From Allotamlana fucoidanivorans (GTDB lineage: Bacteria > Bacteroidota > Bacteroidia > Flavobacteriales > Flavobacteriaceae): a DNA stretch of 64,000 bases. The DNA is taken from the NCBI RefSeq assembly GCF_045788535.1, contig NZ_CP074074.1, forward strand, positions 2,852,001 through 2,916,000. Direction: 5' to 3'. Below the pieces are notes generated by a model. That model saw nothing but the letters and a program-made list of their open reading frames with translations. It made no database searches and was not told where the DNA came from. The stretch's first letter is position 1; each line of letters starts with the position of its first letter. Shown in pieces: positions 19,574 through 29,534 of this stretch. The position numbers and the translations under genes were made by a program.

Positions 19574-20992
19574 ATGAAAAGAATTTTCAAATTAATACTA
19601 TGTTGTTTCGTCGTTTTTACATCTTGTAAAAATGAAAATAAAAACACCGAAATAGCACAAGAAACTAAACCTAAAAACATATTATTTATTGCCGTGGACG
19701 ATTTACGTCCTGAATTAAATTTCTACGGCGCTAATCACATTCAATCGCCAAATTTAGATAAACTGGCCAGCGAGAGTTTGGTGTTTAACAGAGCCTATTG
19801 TAACGTGCCCGTTTGTGGTGCTTCCAGAGCCAGTTTGCTTACAGGGGCAAGACCAACACGCCATCGTTTTGTTGATGCGAAAACAGAAAAAGACCATGAT
19901 TACCCAGAGGCCGTATCATTGCCCATGCTTTTAAAACAGAATGGATATAAAACAATATCAACTGGTAAAATATACCATGGTGGTAAAGACGATAATGCTG
20001 CTTGGGATTCGAGATGGTTTCCTAAAGGAAATATAAGAGACTATCAATTAACTGAAAGTTCAGAGCAAGCAATAGCAACAGGTTATGGGCCCCCTTTTGA
20101 AAATATGGATGTTGAAGATGGTGCTTATTTTGACGGCAAAATTGCTAAAAAAGGGATAGAAGACTTACAAAAACTAAAAGAAGGAAACCAACCATTTTTT
20201 CTGGCACTTGGTTTTATGAAACCACATTTACCGTTCAATGCACCCAAAAAGTATTGGGATTTGTACGATAGAAGTAAAATTGAACTTCCTGAAAGCTACG
20301 TGCAACCAAAAACGACACCTAAAGAGGCCTTTCATAAGTTTGGCGAACTGCGTAAATATGATAACATCCCGAAAAAAGGTGATGTTCCAGAAGATTTAGC
20401 AAAAGAAATGATTCACGGCTATTACGCTTGTGTTAGCTATGTTGATGCGCAAATTGGCTTGGTATTAGATGAATTAAAGCGATTAGAATTAGAAGAAGAT
20501 ACCATCGTCATTCTTTGGGGCGACCATGGTTGGAATTTAGGTGACCATAAATTATGGTGCAAGCACGTCACTTTTGAAACCGCTTTAAGAACACCACTTA
20601 TCATAAAAGTTCCAGGTAAAACCAGCGGGCAACAAACAGATGCTATAACAGAATACATAGATATTTATCCAAGTTTAGCGGAGTTAGTTGGTTTGGATAG
20701 TCCTGAAACCGTTGAAGGACAAAGTTTTGTGCCCATTATAAATGGAGAAACACCAGAAAAGGATTGGGGAGTTTCTAAATTTAGGGATATGGTTACCTTA
20801 ATAAAAGGCGATTTGTTTTATACGGAATGGGTTAAAGATGATGGTATTGCTTATGCCCGCATGTTGTTTGACCATAAGACCGACCCTTTAGAATTAGATA
20901 ATTTAGCTGAAAAGCCAGAATACCAAGACACTGTAAATCAACTTGCTGTGGAGCTTAGAGAAAAATGGGGGAAAGATTTCTTAAGTAAATAG
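19574..20992 (+). CDS. S1 sulfatase lipoprotein, iduronate-2-sulfatase-like (CGASR)
   Basis: 472 aa. Lipobox FTSC with Cys18, metal ligands in NILFIAVDDLRPELN, and formylglycine site PVCGASRASLLTG with Cys81. The second metal region WGDHGWNLGDHKLWCKHVTFE is typical of iduronate-2-sulfatases (S1_7). It is similar in layout to the protein at 9928-11424, so the cluster has two enzymes of this type, one in each run. They may act on different positions or linkages. The stop codon TAG shares its last base with a possible GTG start of the next gene. Confidence 0.88.
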   Translation: MKRIFKLILCCFVVFTSCKNENKNTEIAQETKPKNILFIAVDDLRPELNFYGANHIQSPNLDKLASESLVFNRAYCNVPVCGASRASLLTGARPTRHRFVDAKTEKDHDYPEAVSLPMLLKQNGYKTISTGKIYHGGKDDNAAWDSRWFPKGNIRDYQLTESSEQAIATGYGPPFENMDVEDGAYFDGKIAKKGIEDLQKLKEGNQPFFLALGFMKPHLPFNAPKKYWDLYDRSKIELPESYVQPKTTPKEAFHKFGELRKYDNIPKKGDVPEDLAKEMIHGYYACVSYVDAQIGLVLDELKRLELEEDTIVILWGDHGWNLGDHKLWCKHVTFETALRTPLIIKVPGKTSGQQTDAITEYIDIYPSLAELVGLDSPETVEGQSFVPIINGETPEKDWGVSKFRDMVTLIKGDLFYTEWVKDDGIAYARMLFDHKTDPLELDNLAEKPEYQDTVNQLAVELREKWGKDFLSK

Positions 20993-20997
20993 TGTTT

Positions 20998-21780
20998 ATG
21001 AAGTGGAATGTATTCTTATTGGTATTTTTAGTCCTTGTAGTTTCTTGCAAAACAAACAAGCCTCTTAGCGAAAACAATAGCGATACTCAAGATGATTGGA
21101 AATTAGTTTTTCAGGATGATTGTACTGAAGACTGGACAAAACAATGGACTTTAGATGGTTTAGTTGCAACGGTTGAAAATACTCCAGAAGGCATGCATTT
21201 TAAAGCAGGTCCTGAAGCCAGAAATGATGCCCACCATGCGGTTTTATGGACGGAGGAATCATTTTCAGGAGATGTGAAAATTGAGTTTGATTACATGAAA
21301 ACCGATGATGCCAACAAGTATGTAAATATACTTTACGTACAAGCAACTGGAGACGAAGAGGGTGTTTACGAAAAAGATATTTCTGAATGGACGCACTTAC
21401 GAGAGGTTCCTAAAATGCGAATGTATTTCGAAAATATGAACACGTTTCATATTAGTTTTTCGGCTTTTGGTAATGATGGTGCAGGCTTACACTATGTGCG
21501 CGCAAGACGTTATCCCAAACCAAAGGTCAAACCCTTTAATAGCATTGTGGTAGAACCATCGTACGATATGCAAGGTTTATTTGAAAAAGGAAAAATCTAT
21601 CATATAACGGCCATCAAAACTTCAGAAAAGCTCAGTTTTAAAATGGAGCATCAAAATGAAACACAATATTTTGAATGGGATATTACCAAAGTAGCTCCAA
21701 TTTCAGAGGGAAGAATAGGGTTACGACACATGTACACACGTACAGCTATTTATAAAAACTTCAAAATCTATATGAAGTAG
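20998..21780 (+). CDS. DUF1961-like lipoprotein with concanavalin-type jelly roll
   Basis: About 260 aa. I prefer the ATG at 20998; a GTG at 20992, overlapping the previous stop, would add two residues. Lipobox VVSC gives Cys17. The body (about 30-260) has alternating beta segments ending in GRIGLRHMYTRTAIYKNFKIY, the sort of C-terminal strand seen in laminin-G/concanavalin-like domains such as DUF1961. No catalytic residues can be assigned. It lies within run B between a sulfatase and a phosphodiesterase-like gene, which suggests glycan binding or an uncharacterised hydrolase or lyase role. Confidence 0.65.
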   Translation: MKWNVFLLVFLVLVVSCKTNKPLSENNSDTQDDWKLVFQDDCTEDWTKQWTLDGLVATVENTPEGMHFKAGPEARNDAHHAVLWTEESFSGDVKIEFDYMKTDDANKYVNILYVQATGDEEGVYEKDISEWTHLREVPKMRMYFENMNTFHISFSAFGNDGAGLHYVRARRYPKPKVKPFNSIVVEPSYDMQGLFEKGKIYHITAIKTSEKLSFKMEHQNETQYFEWDITKVAPISEGRIGLRHMYTRTAIYKNFKIYMK

Positions 21781-21834
21781 TGGAATGGAATAATATCTTT
21801 TAAAAAATGAATTATTAAGAAAAACTAGGCAAAA

Positions 21835-22905
21835 ATGAGAAGCGTTTTAGGTTTATTACTTATTAGTGTTTTGTTATTGGGTTGTAAACAATCGAAGCAA
21901 ACAAAACAAATTTCGAATTTGGAATCTGAAGCATTAGAGGAAAATCAGCCTGTAGTGGTGCAGTTTATTATTGATGGTTTAATGAAATATGCCGCGGAAA
22001 CAGCTATTGCCGCTGGTGCTGAGCATCTGAAATATTTTTCCGAAAATGGGGTCGTTGTAGAAGATGCTTATTCTAACAGTCCTATGGGGCGAGTAAAATT
22101 ACCAGATGGCTCTGAACCTTGGGGAGGTGCATCGCCACCAAATATTGGTATGCATACAGGAACGCATATTTTTGAAACTCAAGATTTAGATGATATTTTT
22201 CTTTCTGCAAGACGGAATGGTATCAAATCAGTGTATGTTGGTGGTCATACTTTGTATGACGTTTTTAAAACACCAGATGTGTATTACGCTGAAATTATGC
22301 CAGATGAAAAAGTGGTAGCGTTGGGCATAAAACATATAAAGGAAGATGGTGCAAGATTAGTAAGGTTGCATTTACAGGAAATTAGAAGCTATTGGAAAGG
22401 TCCACAAGATAAAACCAACCCAGATTCAGCATATATTAAAGCCATTTTAAATGCGGATGCACAATTAGGGAAATTGATAAATTTCTTAAAGGAGGAAAAT
22501 TTATGGAAAAACGCGTTTTTTATTATTTCTGCAGATCATGGTATGGGTACATTAACTAAAAGCAATCATCTGCCAGAACAATTATCTTCATGGCAGATTT
22601 ACATGAATTTTTACGGTCTAGGTGTTAAAAAAGGAACGACTATTCCTTATGCCGAATCTCCGGACGTGGCTATAATGACTAATTATTTTATGGGCTTGCC
22701 AGAACTAAAAGGTTACACTTCAAAAGTAAGTTCTTTAAAACAATTGGCTACAACAGGAACTTTTCTTAAAAATATTTTTGAAGGAAATCCTAATGATATT
22801 TCACATCCTCAATGGATTAAAAGGTATCTAGATGATAATGCTGGGTCTCCAGCTAATGATTATTTACATTATAGAGAGGGGATGCTAAAATTTATAAATA
22901 ATTAA
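21835..22905 (+). CDS. Alkaline-phosphatase-superfamily protein, phosphodiesterase/sulfatase-like without the catalytic Cys
   Basis: 356 aa lipoprotein (LLGC, Cys17). The first metal site is in VVQFIIDGLM (Asp47) and a second metal site is SADHGMGTL. The nucleophile region reads GASPPNIGMHTGTH, so there is no Cys or Ser at the sulfatase position C-x-P-S-R. The SPPN stretch (Ser100-Asn103) instead recalls the T-x-P-N site of type I phosphodiesterases and nucleotide pyrophosphatases, with Ser for Thr. It may hydrolyse a phosphodiester, be a sulfatase using another nucleophile, or be inactive. Its place within a sulfatase cluster suggests a glycan role. Confidence 0.65.
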   Translation: MRSVLGLLLISVLLLGCKQSKQTKQISNLESEALEENQPVVVQFIIDGLMKYAAETAIAAGAEHLKYFSENGVVVEDAYSNSPMGRVKLPDGSEPWGGASPPNIGMHTGTHIFETQDLDDIFLSARRNGIKSVYVGGHTLYDVFKTPDVYYAEIMPDEKVVALGIKHIKEDGARLVRLHLQEIRSYWKGPQDKTNPDSAYIKAILNADAQLGKLINFLKEENLWKNAFFIISADHGMGTLTKSNHLPEQLSSWQIYMNFYGLGVKKGTTIPYAESPDVAIMTNYFMGLPELKGYTSKVSSLKQLATTGTFLKNIFEGNPNDISHPQWIKRYLDDNAGSPANDYLHYREGMLKFINN

Positions 22906-22952
22906 TTGTCAAACTAAACAAACTCTTTAGTGAGTTGATTAAGATGTATAAA

Positions 22953-25820
22953 ATGAATAAAGTAATATTTTTAAAAAGAGTTTTAATTTTAAGTACAAGT
23001 ATCTTATTCAGTTGTAATTCTAATAATAAAACCAAAATAGATGCATTTGATATATCAACTCAAGATTTATTCTCAGGTTTTCAAAATCCACCTGCCAAAG
23101 CAAGACCATTTGTACGTTGGTGGTGGAATGGCAATAAAATAAAAAAAGAGGAACTAGACAGGCAGCTAGAATCTTTAAAAAATGTTGGTTTTGGTGGTGT
23201 TGAAATAAATCCCATTGCTATGCCAGATGCGACTCCAACGGATGAAAAATCTTTGGTTTGGATGAGTGATGAGTGGGTAGACCTTGTAGTGCATGCCTGT
23301 AAAAAAACGCAAGACTTAGGTATGATTACCGATATTATTGCAGGAACGGGTTGGCCTTTTGGTGGTGAATTTTTAAATGAAGATGAAACTTGCCAACGCA
23401 TAGTTACAGATAATATATGGTACAAGACAGGTGATGTTATTGAGATAAGTGAACAGTATTTAATTAATTATTACAAGAATAAATTTAGAAATAGCCGTGA
23501 CGAGAAACGCAACAGCGAACGCACCATATGGAGCCTATCAGGTGTTTCATTGATCCCTTCTAATTGTATTTCCATAGATCAAATAATTGACCTTGTCGAA
23601 CACCAGGATGACTCAGGTAGTATTTTATATACCATAAAAGGAGAAGGGAAATATATGCTGTCATATCAATTACTACAACAAGATTTTAGAGATGTTACTT
23701 TAGGAGCACCTGGTGGTGCAGGGCCTGTTATAGATCATTATAAAAAGGAAATGACCTTGGCTTATTTAAATAGGATGAAAAAAATTTCAGAACGTTCGGG
23801 TACTCCTCTAAATCAATTAATTCGAGCCTTGTTTTGTGATAGTATAGAGGTCTCTGGTGCCAATTGGAGTGATGGGTTTTCAGAATTGTTTTTCAAAACA
23901 TATGGCTATAAACTTGACCCTTGGATGGCTTTTGTGTTTTACTAAGGTCATCAAGATTATTCGAAAAGTAACTATACCAATAATTTTTCGGAAGAATTCA
24001 AAAATCAAATTAAGCGTGTGCGTTTTGATTATAATAAATTATTAGTTGAAACCTTTTTGGATAATTTCACCAGAACTTATAAAACATTTTGTGAAGACAA
24101 TGGCATTTTGTGTCGCTATCAAGCCTATGGGACTCCATTTTTAATGGGTATGTTAGATGGGTACATGATTCCTGATATACCAGAGAGTAATAACTGGATT
24201 TATTCCGCCGAAATGAAAGATTCTACATGGCAATGGAGTCAGTCTCATGGCTACATGACATGGAATTTATACGCCTCAGCAGGAGCGCATTTATCAGGAA
24301 AAAAAATTACCAGTTGCGAAACTATGACTAATGTTAGAGGTGTTTTCAAAACCACTTTAGAAGACATTAAACAGCACGATGACATGAATTTTATCACAGG
24401 TATTAATCATTCTGTTTTGCATGGTTATAATTATTCGCCTAAAGACGCACCTTTTCCAGGCTGGATTAGATACGGCTCTTATTTTAGTGAGCAAAATACA
24501 TGGTGGAAACATTTGAGTAGTTGGGTAGATTACAACGCCCGTTTGTCTTATGTATTCCAAAATTCTCAAGCAGATAAATCTATTGCTATTTTAGGACCAA
24601 CATCAGATCTTTGGGGAGACAAAGGATTAAAGAGAGGACCATTTCATACAGAACCAGAATATTTATACAGAATGTGGGAACCCATAAGTCAGTTAGGATA
24701 TTCTTGCGATTATATCAATCAAAATGTATTGGCTAATGCTAAAGTTAAAGATGGTGTTTTAATCTATGGCGACATGAATTTTAAACTGCTGGTTTTAGCC
24801 AATTTGGAATCAGTAGATATTAAATTAGCCAAAACATTGAAAGATTTTGTGGCTTCTGGTGGTAAGGTTGTTGTTATTGATGGTTTACCAGATAAGTCTT
24901 TAGGATATGGCGATTATCAGGCTAACGATGCAGTTATTTCACGAATTATGACTGATATTCAAAGTAATTATACGTCATCAATTATTAGCGTTAATTCACC
25001 AAATTCGATTGAGAAATTATTCTCATGGACGGAAGAAGTTTTAAAGAAATCTTAACTCTTACCAGATGTTGAAATTAGTAATCCTAGTAAAAATGTATTT
25101 CAAATTCATCAAAACACTTCAAAAGAAATTATTTATTTCTTTACCAATATCAATCGTTACGAGACTTCTAGTTTTAAGGCGAAATTCCCGTTTAAAAATA
25201 AATATCCATACCTCTGGAATCCTGAAAATGGTGAGCGTAAGCCTTATTATTTTGAAACATCTTCAAATGAATTAGACATCAGTTTAGAGCCTCTTCAATC
25301 ATTATTATTAGTGTTCGAAAATGAACAACCAGAGGTGAAATCTGCGGATAAGAAAACCGAGTTGGTGTTTTCAAAAGAAATACAGGCAAATTGGACGGTA
25401 GAAGGCAAAAGGGTTGACGGTAAGAACTTTACTTGGAATATGGATGCTTTACAGGATTTTAGTGCATCAAAAGATAAAACGCAAAATACGTTTGCAGGAA
25501 CTATTATCTATAAGACTAAAATTACAGTTGAAGATGCTATTACACATTTAGATTTAGGTAATGTGAATGAAGGCATTACAGAACTTTACGTAAACGGTAA
25601 AAAAGTCGCTAAACGTTGGTATGGAAGAGCGATGTATCCTGTATCTGATGTTCTAGAGGAAGGCGAAAACGCTATTGAAATTCACTATACCACAGTTCTA
25701 TCAAACTATTGTTTATCTTTAGATATTCCAGCTGTAAACAGATGGACAAATAGATACAAAAATGAGCCATTAACGTCGGTAGGTCTGGAGGGGCCAATTA
25801 AACTGATAAAATATGAGTAA
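22953..25820 (+). pseudogene. GH106 alpha-L-rhamnosidase gene with two in-frame TAA stops
   Basis: All segments lie in one reading frame over about 956 codons, interrupted only by TAA at 23943-23945 (codon 331) and TAA at 25053-25055 (codon 701). There is no frameshift. The start is the ATG at 22953 or 22944, giving a lipoprotein signal (LFSC). The N-terminal part has the GH106 hallmark ARPFVRWWWNGN and GGVEINPI. After the first stop the sequence continues GHQDYSKSN and so on, and after the second LLPDVEISN. A C-terminal jelly-roll segment (ELYVNGKKVAKRWYG) ends at 25820. Conserved sequence on both sides of each stop suggests recent nonsense mutations (CAA to TAA is one simple route) or, less likely, assembly error or recoding. 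Confidence 0.8.
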
Positions 25821-25846
25821 AAAGAATTAACAAAATAATACAGCAA

Positions 25847-28357
25847 ATGAAACTATTAAAACAATTAAAAATAACAGGCTGTTATGTGTTATTGGCATTG
25901 ATTACCATAACTCAGTTTAAGGTATGGTCTCAAGCTCCAGAACGCCCATTTATATTGGTAAAAGCTTCTGAGTGTCAACAAATACTCAATAAAATTGAAA
26001 CTCAAGAATGGGCGAAAGAAATTTACGATACGTTAAAACTAGCTACAGACGTAGAGGTTGCAAAATTTTACAAAAATCCAACAGCATATATCAAACAATT
26101 GCCCTTTGATTGGTCTAAAAAACAGCAAAACCGTTTTCCGACATTTTTTAAAACAACCCATATCAGGAACGGTGTTCAAGAAAATCTGGATAATGCTACC
26201 GATGAAGATTGGAAACCTGCCGAACTTTTAATTACATATTTACAAGTAGCTTTAGATTGTGGTACCATGTACTACTTAACTCAAGATGAACAATATGCAT
26301 TTGTGGCGAGTAGTATTTTATATTCATTTATAAAATCTGTTCAGCAAACTGAAGTCTCTACATGGAGAGGCAGAGGAGGATGGTTATTTCCGTATGATGG
26401 CTTTCGGGAAGTACGTGTTATAGGGTATAGATTACCGTTGATTTATGACTTCATCTATCCTTATTTAAAAAAGGAAGGGAAGGCTTTTGATATCATTGAA
26501 AATAAAAACGTGAATTTTCCTTTTGAAGATGCTCAGGAAGTGTTTAAGACCTATGCAAACATAACAGTAAATTATGGGCAATCGGGTTCAAATCATAGTG
26601 TTTTAGAAGCACCAAGTTTGGTATATAATGCCTTAGCGATGGATGATAAAATGGATCGAGAAAAGTGGTTGTCCTATTTCTTTACTGAAAGTACCGAAAA
26701 CCAAGATGCCTTAAACGTCATGGTTAAGAATTATAAAGATGAAGGTGATATCTGGCCAGAAACCTCACAATATTTAAACCATACCACATCCATTTTAGCA
26801 AGATTGATGTTGGTATTAAATAAATACGATCCGTCCCTGAAATTGGGAGAAAAGCACCCCAATGTGTTACATGCCTTACCACGACTCGATTATTTTGTGT
26901 ATCCCAATGAGGAAATTGTACGCTGGGGAGATGGACACAGGCATGCGCATGTGCCTTATGAAGCTTATGACGATGCCTATGCCGTGGCTAAGATGGATGG
27001 CTTAACCGAAATTCAAAATAAATTTGCACCACTTATCAATAGGGCAATGAACAAAGGGAAATATAAACGAGAAGGGGCTGAGGCATTATTTTGGTACGAT
27101 GGTAGTTTTGATAATGCATCTACCAATGTAGACTTGTCGCGAACGGATAGAGTGTATCATGCCGGTATTGTTTTACAGCGTAATTTAAGTAACACAAATA
27201 ACCCCAAAGATGGTTTAATGGGTTTTGTTGGCGGTGCGCACATGGTACATGGGCATGCTGAAGGCATGAATATTGAATTATACGGTGAAGGGCAAGTTTT
27301 AGGAGTAGATAACGGCAGAAATCGCTATGGTGTGGACCTTCATGAAAACTACTCCAGAATTTTTGCTGGTCATAATACGGTTATCGTAAACGGGAGTTCT
27401 CGAGGTGAAGGCGGATGGGTTGATTTGGAAATTAATAAAATTCAATTGATTTCCATGGAACCCGAAGTTGGGCAGGAAGGAGTGTCTCCTAATCATTCTT
27501 TTAGTTTAACGAGTTTTGAAGATGATAAAGGCGATAAGGCCGAAGCCACACAAGAACGCACCTTGGCTTTGATTAGGACATCGCCAACAACAGGCTACTA
27601 TGTGGATGTATTTCGTTCAAAATCCAGATTGCCAAACGAATATCACGATTATGTGTATCACAATATAGGAGATAAACTCACTTTTGAAAACAAGGATTTA
27701 GATTTTCAAAAAACTCCTAAAAGATATATGGCTAACGCTGATGCACCTTGGAAGCGTAATAAAGTTTACAGGCACCCAGGATGGCATTTTTTCAAAGATG
27801 TAAAAACTTCAAAACCGTATGCAAGTGATGTAAAAGCCACGTTTCATACAAAAAAATTAGAACAAGGAAATGTTTTTATGCAATTGCATATTCCAGGATT
27901 TGAGAATAGAACTTATACCAAAGTAAAAGCACCAATAACATTTGAGTCGCCTGAGCCTTATGATAATTTACCAACACCAACCTTAGTCATTAGAAAAGAA
28001 GGTGAGGCCTGGAAAAACCCATTTGTGGTGGTTTTTGAACCCTATAATGAAACAGAAACACCATCCATTCAATCCGTTGCTAAAATTGAGCAGGATGGAC
28101 TCTATAAAGGTTTGAAGGTTATTAGTAAAACACCTTCTGAATCTTTAATTCAGTATGTGATTACACAATCCAAAGATGAAGTTTTTCAAAATGAAACATT
28201 AGATATTTATTTTAAAGGCACTTTTGCAGTAATCACCTTAGATGAAAATGAGACATTGCAAAGTATTTATGTGGGAGAAGGTGAAAAACTATCTTATAAA
28301 AATGAGGGTGTTACTACCAATTCATCAAAATCATATTATAAAGAGTACACTAAATAA
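25847..28357 (+). CDS. Heparinase II/III-like polysaccharide lyase, no sorting domain
   Basis: 836 aa protein with a signal peptide (LALITITQFKVWSQA). An alpha-helical toroid (about 30-430) has SNHSVLEAP with His250, and a beta-sandwich (about 430-830) has HMVHGHAEGMN followed by ELYGEG. It shares with the protein at 215-3370 these two His motifs plus IRTSPTTxYYxDxFRSKS and YHDYxYHNIGD, so the two are paralogues. It lacks the C-terminal accessory module and T9SS domain of the paralogue and should stay in the periplasm. That fits an oligosaccharide-acting role beside an extracellular endo-lyase. The uronate specificity is not readable here. Confidence 0.8.
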   Translation: MKLLKQLKITGCYVLLALITITQFKVWSQAPERPFILVKASECQQILNKIETQEWAKEIYDTLKLATDVEVAKFYKNPTAYIKQLPFDWSKKQQNRFPTFFKTTHIRNGVQENLDNATDEDWKPAELLITYLQVALDCGTMYYLTQDEQYAFVASSILYSFIKSVQQTEVSTWRGRGGWLFPYDGFREVRVIGYRLPLIYDFIYPYLKKEGKAFDIIENKNVNFPFEDAQEVFKTYANITVNYGQSGSNHSVLEAPSLVYNALAMDDKMDREKWLSYFFTESTENQDALNVMVKNYKDEGDIWPETSQYLNHTTSILARLMLVLNKYDPSLKLGEKHPNVLHALPRLDYFVYPNEEIVRWGDGHRHAHVPYEAYDDAYAVAKMDGLTEIQNKFAPLINRAMNKGKYKREGAEALFWYDGSFDNASTNVDLSRTDRVYHAGIVLQRNLSNTNNPKDGLMGFVGGAHMVHGHAEGMNIELYGEGQVLGVDNGRNRYGVDLHENYSRIFAGHNTVIVNGSSRGEGGWVDLEINKIQLISMEPEVGQEGVSPNHSFSLTSFEDDKGDKAEATQERTLALIRTSPTTGYYVDVFRSKSRLPNEYHDYVYHNIGDKLTFENKDLDFQKTPKRYMANADAPWKRNKVYRHPGWHFFKDVKTSKPYASDVKATFHTKKLEQGNVFMQLHIPGFENRTYTKVKAPITFESPEPYDNLPTPTLVIRKEGEAWKNPFVVVFEPYNETETPSIQSVAKIEQDGLYKGLKVISKTPSESLIQYVITQSKDEVFQNETLDIYFKGTFAVITLDENETLQSIYVGEGEKLSYKNEGVTTNSSKSYYKEYTK

Positions 28358-28381
28358 TTCTAATAAGAAACACTATTTAAA

Positions 28382-29509
28382 ATGAAGCAATTACTCGTCT
28401 TATTATTAATGATTACTGTTTTTGGTTGTCAAACAAATACTACCGAAACCTTGCTTTTTGTGGGCAGTTATACGGATAAACAACCAGGTGAAGGTATTCA
28501 TGTTTACCAGTTTAATAACGACACCGGAGAAAGCGTTTTAAAGTTTACTTTGGATAGTATCACGAACACCTCTTTTTTAAAATTATCCGATGACGGCGAA
28601 TATTTGTATTCGGTTGTAGAAAGTCAAATGCCACACCACGGTAAAGTAGCTTCATTTAAAGTGGATGCCAAAAATCAAAAAATAGAATTACTAAATATGC
28701 AAGACTGTGGAGGTCTTAACCCTGTGCATTTGCAAATTGACCACACAGGGAATTATTTAACCAATTCAAATTACTCGGATGGAAGTTTAAGCCTATTTAA
28801 AATCAATAAGGATGGAAGTCTTAATGCGCCGAGTCAAGTCCTAAAATTTAAGGATAGCAGTATTATAAAGGGGCGTCAAGATATCTCTCATATGCATTCA
28901 TCGTACTTTTCACCTGATAATAAGTACTTGTTTGCTCAAGATTTGGGCGCAGATAAGATGAGAAGATTTAGCTTTTCCGATAAGGATAAAGGCAAATTAG
29001 AAAATGAAATGGATATTAAAACTAAACAAGGAAGCGGGCCAAGACATTTTGCCTTTCATCCCAATGGAAAATTTGGATATGGCATTGCTGAATTGAGTGG
29101 AAAAATAACATCCTTTAGTTATAAGGATGGAAATTTAAATTTTATAGCAGATTACGATTCTTACAAAAATAAACAGGAACTTTATAGAGCTGCAGATATT
29201 CATATTTCACAGGATGGTAAATTTTTATACGCTTCAAATCGCGGGCCAGAAGAAGATAGTATTTCTATGTTCTCTATTGATCAAAATAATGGAACCTTGC
29301 ATTTGGTAGGTCATGAGCCTTCTTATGGTGAACATCCAAGAAACTTTGCTATTAGTCCGTCTGGACGTTTTGTGCTTGTAGCCAATCAGTTTACAAACAC
29401 TATTACAATTTTTAAAAGAGATAGTCAAACAGGAAAGTTATCAAAATTACCTAAAGAAATAAAGGTTAATAGTCCTTCTAGTATTCAAATGTATACTTAC
29501 AGACAATAG
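28382..29509 (+). CDS. Lactonase-family seven-bladed beta-propeller lipoprotein (6-phosphogluconolactonase-like)
   Basis: 375 aa lipoprotein (VFGC, Cys16) of the lactonase family related to YbhE/Pgl-type propellers. Repeated blades carry the strand pattern xGxFLYxSNR (DGKFLYASNRGPEEDSISMFSID) and FAISPSGRFVLVANQFTNTITIF. HMHSSYFSPDNKYLFAQDLGADKM and GPRHFAFHPNG are characteristic of the family. The family hydrolyses sugar lactones or related esters. Export by a lipobox makes a role in the cytosolic pentose phosphate pathway unlikely, so a lactone formed from the glycan may be its substrate (inference). It is the last gene of run B and convergent with the regulator 25 bp away. Confidence 0.78.
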   Translation: MKQLLVLLLMITVFGCQTNTTETLLFVGSYTDKQPGEGIHVYQFNNDTGESVLKFTLDSITNTSFLKLSDDGEYLYSVVESQMPHHGKVASFKVDAKNQKIELLNMQDCGGLNPVHLQIDHTGNYLTNSNYSDGSLSLFKINKDGSLNAPSQVLKFKDSSIIKGRQDISHMHSSYFSPDNKYLFAQDLGADKMRRFSFSDKDKGKLENEMDIKTKQGSGPRHFAFHPNGKFGYGIAELSGKITSFSYKDGNLNFIADYDSYKNKQELYRAADIHISQDGKFLYASNRGPEEDSISMFSIDQNNGTLHLVGHEPSYGEHPRNFAISPSGRFVLVANQFTNTITIFKRDSQTGKLSKLPKEIKVNSPSSIQMYTYRQ

Positions 29510-29534
29510 GTGTATTGAAAAGTAAAACGGGGTA

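Noticed and set aside
23943..25055. Use of TAA as a sense codon (recoding) in the GH106 gene
   Set aside because: TAA ends many intact genes in the window, and no nearby recoding signal is visible. Nonsense mutation is simpler.
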